This document shows, piece after piece, positions 59,453 through 64,000 of a stretch of 64,000 nt of DNA. The stretch is from Blastocatellia bacterium. GTDB lineage: Bacteria > Acidobacteriota > Blastocatellia > Chloracidobacteriales > JADJPF01. A program made the translations under genes and the position numbers. Under the pieces are notes generated by a model that did not search any database, was not told the origin of the DNA, and saw nothing but the letters and a program-made list of their open reading frames with translations. Where the stretch lies: the NCBI GenBank assembly GCA_016713405.1, contig JADJPF010000013.1, forward strand, positions 1-64,000, written 5' to 3'. Within the stretch, counting starts at the first letter, position 1; the number at the start of each line of letters is the position of its first letter.

Positions 59453-61194
59453 TTATTTTTCCTGTGTTTTTGAGCTTAAATTTTCAGTTAATTCTTTTAT
59501 TATTGCTTGTACTTGTTGAGAATTTTGTCCTGTAGGATTAAGTTTTAATCCTGTTTGGTATAATTCTAAAGCTTTATCCAGAGATCCTCTTTTTTCATTA
59601 ATAAAACCTAGATTAAAATATGCTGTTGATAAAATAAAACGGTTTTTAGTATTTCTTAAAACATTTTGAAATTCTAATTCTGAATTTGTTAAATCATTGT
59701 TTCTACCATAAAGTAAAGCTAATTTATAACTAAGCATAAGCGAATCAGGGCATACTTTTTTGCCTGTAAGTAGTATATCAAAGCAAGTTGGTCATCTTTT
59801 TTTAATTCTTCATTTAATCTACCTAATTCTAAATTTGTAATACAAGAATTAGGAAAACTCTTATAACAAGTTGACCAAAAATGCCAGTCACTAGCCCAAA
59901 CTTGGTTTTGTTTTATAGTTATAAAACTAGAAAATGATATTAAAAGAAAAATTAGCACTAAAATTAGCGAATGTACTTGCTTAAGGCTATTTTGCTCTTT
60001 TAATAAATAATTATTTAGAGAATATAATAAAAAAGCTATTAATAAACCAAACCCTATTGTTGATAAATAAAGATATCTATCATGTACTAAATCTTCAAGC
60101 TTAAAAAATCTTATATTTAATACAGGTAATAGCGGTATTATTAGATAACTTATAGCAAGTATTACAATTTTATGTTTATAAGAAAGAAAAATGGCTAAGG
60201 CTATTAATAAAAATAAAAAAATTAAAGCAAGATAAAAACTTAAAGAGGCTTTATTTACTAAACTAAAACTATAAATCGGGCTGCTAGAAATAGGCCAAAT
60301 TAGTAATTTAAGATATGTTAAAAATAATTTAGGTAAACTTAATAGTAGAACTATAAAAGAAGGTTTTTCAAGGCTAGAGAAATTTGTATCAACTGTAGCA
60401 GGTGTTATAGCTCCAAAAACCAAAATTCTTATATAAAAATAAATTATTGTAGTAATAATAAAAGGAGTAGATCTTAAAAATGTTTGGAATAATCTAGCTA
60501 ATAAATTAAGTTTATTAGGAATAATAAAAAGCTCATAAACTATTAGTAATATCGGTAAAATAATAGCTGCTTCTTTGCTTAATAAAGCTAACATATAAAA
60601 TAGAGAACTTGGTATTAACCACAGCAAAGAACTATTATCTAATTTAAGATAAAAAATTAAAGAAGAAAAAATAAAAATAGATGTTAAAGCATTAACATAA
60701 GAAGCAACCCAGGCAACAGACTCAGTTTGTACTGGATGAATAGCAAAACATAGGGTGGTAATTAAAGACATCCAAGAAGCTAATTCTTTATCTTGTCCAA
60801 TCATTTGTAGGCTGTCTTTAATTAATTTATAAGCTAATAAAACTGCAAAAATATGGAGTATTACCGAAGTTAAATGCCATGCAAATGGGTTTAATTCTCC
60901 ATATTGATAATTAAATATATAAATTAAGCCAAAAATAGGGCGATAATAAGATGAGTGAGTTTTAATATCTGATTCAAAATGTTGTTTAAAAAATCCCCAA
61001 ATATCTCTATCAAAAAGACGTATTAAATTTTCTTTACTTAAATCTGATAGAGCTTTACTTGCTTCAACAATTTGATAATTATCGTCATAAACAAAGTCAT
61101 AACCTAATGTATTAGCAAAACAAACTATTATTAACAAAATAGGAAAAAAAAGCTTTAATTTATTATATTTGTTTGCTATATCAGTAAAAGTCAT
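59453..61194 (-). CDS. TMTC-like membrane glycosyltransferase with C-terminal TPR, one frame break
   Basis: About 580 residues from 61194, with a break near 59735 at a T-run (IYYLQAKKYA then, in the next frame, MLSYKLALLYGRNN). The first 400 residues hold about ten membrane helices with FVYDDNYQI (an Asp-Asp pair expected at the first loop of GT-C enzymes), the SSYYRPIF segment and CFAIHPVQTESVAWVASYVNA, typical of bacterial TMTC/DUF1736-type O-mannosyltransferase-like proteins. The C-terminal 150 residues are TPR repeats. It probably transfers a sugar from a lipid carrier to exported proteins. Confidence 0.8.
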
Positions 61195-61205
61195 AAACTG
61201 TTGAC

Positions 61206-62012
61206 TTATTTAAAATTGCGCTTTTGAAAAATAGTTATTGTTGCTAATAATAGTATTGCCGTATAAATAATAGTGTATGTAGTTACTGCTAATAAATCTT
61301 TTATAGGTATTTTACCACCATGAGAAACAAAAGATATGTAGTTAAAATTACTAAAGTTAGGCAATATATAGTAGAAAAACAGTGCAATATACTTAGCTGT
61401 AACAGAAGGGATTGTTTCAGCAAAAAGCTTTAAGTCTTGGTTTAAAGATCCAATTAAATATAAAATAATAGAGAAAATAATTGCTAAAGTTGGAGATGAA
61501 AAAGAAGAGAACAATAAACTAATAGCAACTATTAAAAGTAATTCTAAATATATTAAATAACCTGCTGGAATAATAGTCCACGCTATTAGTATACCATTAT
61601 CATTTATATAATTTAGCAAAGTAAAAGACAGTAAAATACCTGTAAGCATTATTGTACAGTTAAGTAGTAGAGTTAGGCTAAGGCCCAAAAATTTTCCTAA
61701 AATAAACTCACTACGACCAATTGGTTTAGCTAACATTGCATAAATAGTTCGTTTATCAATTTCTTTATAAACTAGCCCAGTACCAATAAATATAGAAATT
61801 AAACCACCAAAAAACAACATTACACTTAAACCCATACGCGGAATAATAAGGTTTTCTTGGTTTAAGGATAATTCACCAATTAATAAAGAACTAATTACTA
61901 ATAATACCGCAAAAATTAGTAAATTATATAAAACTTTATCACGAACAGATTCTCGAAATGTGTTTTGTGCTATTACTAGTATTGTACTCATTAAAAGTAA
62001 ACCCCCTAGCAA
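61206..62012 (-). CDS. ABC-2-type transporter permease
   Basis: 268 residues with six hydrophobic segments (for example GLSVMLFFGGLISIFIGTGL and LGLSLTLLLNCTIMLTGILL). The segment TFRESVRDKVLYNLLIF followed by DKRTIYAMLAKPIGRSEFILGKFLG is the standard cytoplasmic entry and coupling region of ABC-2 (NosY-like) permeases. The start is probably the ATG at 62012 or the next one at 61991, which precedes STILVIAQNTFRES. It heads the run that contains the ABC ATPase at 57455. Confidence 0.85.
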   Translation of the reverse strand: MLGGLLLMSTILVIAQNTFRESVRDKVLYNLLIFAVLLVISSLLIGELSLNQENLIIPRMGLSVMLFFGGLISIFIGTGLVYKEIDKRTIYAMLAKPIGRSEFILGKFLGLSLTLLLNCTIMLTGILLSFTLLNYINDNGILIAWTIIPAGYLIYLELLLIVAISLLFSSFSSPTLAIIFSIILYLIGSLNQDLKLFAETIPSVTAKYIALFFYYILPNFSNFNYISFVSHGGKIPIKDLLAVTTYTIIYTAILLLATITIFQKRNFK

Positions 62013-62124
62013 AATAATTTAAGATTGTGATAGCTTGAAAAACTATTAATTTAATAGGCTTAATTGGATGAAATTATGGATATGTTTTCAACTACTTTGA
62101 AATCAAAATTTAACTTAAAACGAT

Positions 62125-62157
62125 AAGTTAAGCAAGATTTAAGCTCTTGCTTAACTT
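62125..62157 (-). terminator. Intrinsic terminator after the dienelactone hydrolase gene
   Basis: A perfect 13-bp stem, AAGTTAAGCAAGA and its complement, with a seven-base loop, followed on the minus strand by GTTTT. It lies just past the stop at 62172. Confidence 0.8.
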
Positions 62158-62171
62158 TGTATACTAAAGCT

Positions 62172-62845
62172 TTATTGCAAATATTGTTGGTATAAGGCCA
62201 AGACTCTTTGCCAAGCATCTTGGGATACAGTTTGGTTATAAACAGGGCGAGTATCATTAAAAAATCCATGATCTACATTTGGATAAATATGTATATCTGC
62301 CATCTTACCTAAATTCTTTAAATTTTCTGCTAATTTATTTACAGCTTCAACAGGAACAAAAGCATCTTGTTCAGCATATAAACCTAATACAGCAGCTTTA
62401 ATATTTGGTAGGTCTGGTTCAAAGTTTGGGTGAATACCATAAAAAACTACACAAGCACTTACATTTTCATTTTTTGATGCAGCATAAAGAGATAATTGTC
62501 CACCCATACAAAAGCCTACTGTACCAATTTTTTTAGGTGTTACTGCTGAATGATTAAGTAAAAAATCTATTGCTGCACTAAGCTCTTTAGTTGCTTCATC
62601 AATTTTTAGGCTCATCATTAGCTTACCTGCTTGGTCTGGCGATGTAGTAGATTCGCCATGATATAAATCTGGTGCTAGAGCTACATAGCCAGCAGCAGCA
62701 AATCTATCTGCAACATCTTTAATATGAGGTACTAACCCCCACCATTCTTGTAGTACGACAACCGCAGGGCCTGGCCGCTTTCAGGTACTGCTAAATAACC
62801 TGTTGTTGATGAACCATTATAAGGAATTTGTACCATTTCTCCCAT
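62172..62845 (-). CDS. Dienelactone hydrolase-family protein, one frame break
   Basis: About 225 residues. The ATG at 62845 has AAGGAG eight bases upstream and begins GEMVQIPYNGSSTTGYLAVP. A shift near 62772 changes frame to PAVVVLQEWWGLVPHIKDVA and the protein then runs to 62172. The catalytic triad is visible as Cys in VGFCMGGQ, Asp in AEQDAFVP and His in NVDHGFFND. It hydrolyses dienelactone or a related ester; cytoplasmic. A shorter ATG at 62618 is an artefact of the break. Confidence 0.85.
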
Positions 62846-63005
62846 AAAATCTGCTCCTTTGTCAGGAATTAATGTCTAAACTTGTTAATTAGAAAAATGT
62901 TATAGTAGCAAAGTTGATTCTAATAAGCCATCTGCTTATTACTACTAGCTATAAATCAAATTATTAAAAGTAAATTTTTGATAATGTTGCACTAAGGAGC
63001 AAAAC

Positions 63006-63718
63006 TTGGAGACAACAAATTTTTTCCCTATGGTAAAACGTAAGGTTTCAGATGAAATATTTTTAATGCTACAAGAAAAAATATTTTTAGGTGTATTAAA
63101 AGCAGGGGAAAAATTACCTCCAGAACGTGAACTCTCTCGTCAGCTTGGTGTGACTCGTGTGCCTTTAAGAGAAGCATTAAAACGCCTTCAAGCTATGAAA
63201 TTAGTAGAAGTTGACATGGAGATGGAATTTATATTTTAGATTATCAAAGCAATGGTAGTTTTGAGTTTTTGATGTCTGTAATTCAATCAGGACTTCCACT
63301 AGAAAAAAAGCTAGTCCAATCTGTGTTAGAGTTTCGCTTAATTGTTGTGCCAGAATTATTTCGTTTAGCAGCCAAAAATGCTACTGAAGAGAGTATAAAA
63401 AAACTAGAAGTTATTGTTGAACAAGAAAAACTTTCCTGTAATGACCGGGATAAATTAATGGAACTAGATTTTGAGTTTCATACAGAAGTTGCTCGTGCTA
63501 GTGGAAATGTATTTGCACAACTTTTATATAACTCACTACGTCCAGTTTATTTAACATTATCAAAAAAATTTTTTCAAACTATCCCAGACCTTAAACAAGT
63601 TCCAATACAAGCTGAATCTGTTGTTGCTTCACTTAAGAACCGTGATGCGGATAAACTAGCTAGAGATACTCGTTATTTTTTAGAATTAGTTAATGATTTT
63701 ATGCTTGCTAATTTATAG
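63006..63718 (+). CDS. FadR/GntR-family transcriptional regulator, one frame break
   Basis: About 237 residues from a TTG start at 63006 with AAGGAG seven bases upstream. The winged helix-turn-helix is clear (LPPERELSRQLGVTRVPLREALKRLQAMKLVEV). A one-base shift near 63218 moves into HGDGIYILDYQSNGSF, the wing's end, and the FCD ligand domain follows (VLEFRLIVVPELFRLAAKNA, LDFEFHTEVARASGN). FCD regulators bind a metal plus small carboxylates. It is divergent from the dienelactone hydrolase gene and may control it. Confidence 0.85.
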
Positions 63719-63738
63719 GTAAGGGATTAATAGAATAA

Positions 63739-64000
63739 TTAATTTAGGTTGTTGGCTTTTTCTTCTAGATAGTTTCTTAAACATTTAATTAAGGAAGAAA
63801 TCTGCAAACTATCTTGTTGTATTGCAGCTACTTCAATTCTTTTCCCTAAAATACTAATAAACGGAAAACCAAAAGTTGCCCCATGTCCATAAAGTTTATC
63901 ACCTAAATCTATTAGAATAGCAAAATCCCCTTCAGATAAAGCTTTTTCTAATAAAACTAGATTTTCTTTTTCTGAGGATAAATACCATGGTATCAACTCT
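63739..64000 (-). CDS. Hpt-like domain protein, partial, lacking the usual His
   Basis: The C-terminal 85 or more residues of a gene running off the right edge; no reliable start is in the window. The pattern ENLVLLEKALSEGDFAILID, then LGDKLYGHGATFGFPFISILGKRIE, matches a histidine-phosphotransfer domain, but the position that is His in the family (LGHxLKGxGAxFGF) is Asp here. A His three residues after is not at the usual place. It may be a non-phosphorylating Hpt or a degenerate copy. Confidence 0.6.
   Translation of the reverse strand, partial: ELIPWYLSSEKENLVLLEKALSEGDFAILIDLGDKLYGHGATFGFPFISILGKRIEVAAIQQDSLQISSLIKCLRNYLEEKANNLN

Noticed and set aside
62060..62269. 69-codon minus-strand frame at the end of the dienelactone hydrolase gene
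   Set aside because: It is a shadow of the hydrolase frame and overlaps the terminator hairpin.
1..64000. CRISPR array
   Set aside because: No regularly spaced direct repeats with unique spacers were seen. The repeats found are protein-coding (SBBP, HEAT, TPR).

Overview
The window is an AT-rich bacterial chromosome segment. The gene set points to an acidobacterium, probably a low-GC member of the Blastocatellia. This is inferred from family content, not from a marker gene: a CnaB/TonB-type Oar-like outer-membrane protein, a large SBBP beta-propeller protein, a fused E2/E1 2-oxoglutarate dehydrogenase, and many TPR, HEAT and beta-propeller proteins. Ribosome-binding sites are purine-rich (AGGAG type) and TTG, GTG and possibly ATT starts occur.

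Layout. 1-3.5 kb (minus): three subunits of a molybdenum hydroxylase of the 4-hydroxybenzoyl-CoA reductase type. 3.7-5.4 kb (plus): a secreted protein of unknown function and a formylglycine-generating-enzyme-like protein. 5.5-13.6 kb (plus): a decayed defence operon, hsdM-hsdS-AAA ATPase-HNH-like protein, with hsdM split by an IS1-family element bearing perfect terminal inverted repeats; no hsdR is visible. 13.7-18.5 kb (minus): an unknown acidic-tailed protein, a CAU tRNA and the fused 2-oxoglutarate dehydrogenase. 18.5-19.5 kb: a PilZ gene behind a 15-bp inverted repeat and a sigma-54-like promoter. 19.6-28 kb: RsmI, an M48 metalloprotease with C-terminal RPTLKR repeats, a PepSY-type membrane protein, the SBBP protein and a D-aminoacylase-like amidohydrolase. 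28.4-41.9 kb: the Oar-like receptor, GlnE, a Yip1 protein, small unknowns, a DinB protein, PlsC, PurL and MscS. 42-52.4 kb (plus): a HEAT-repeat protein, a DUF2227-like membrane protein, an unknown protein followed by HflX, a PgpH-type HD phosphohydrolase and a beta-propeller protein. 52.4-62.9 kb (mostly minus): a co-directional run holding an SNase-domain protein, TPR proteins, a DegT aminotransferase, an ABC ATPase and permease, a TMTC-like glycosyltransferase and a dienelactone hydrolase. 62.9-64 kb: a FadR-type GntR regulator and the edge of an Hpt-like domain that lacks the usual histidine.

Many genes contain frame breaks. Outside the defence operon these are isolated single-base shifts in conserved genes, several at homopolymers, which suggests sequencing or assembly errors. 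Inside 5.5-13.6 kb the breaks come every few hundred bases and coincide with an IS insertion, which looks more like true decay, although low read quality cannot be excluded.

The most interesting items are the hsdM-hsdS-ATPase-HNH operon without hsdR, the sigma-54/inverted-repeat control region of the PilZ gene, the apparent ATT start of hflX, and the mixed ABC/glycosyltransferase/TPR operon.
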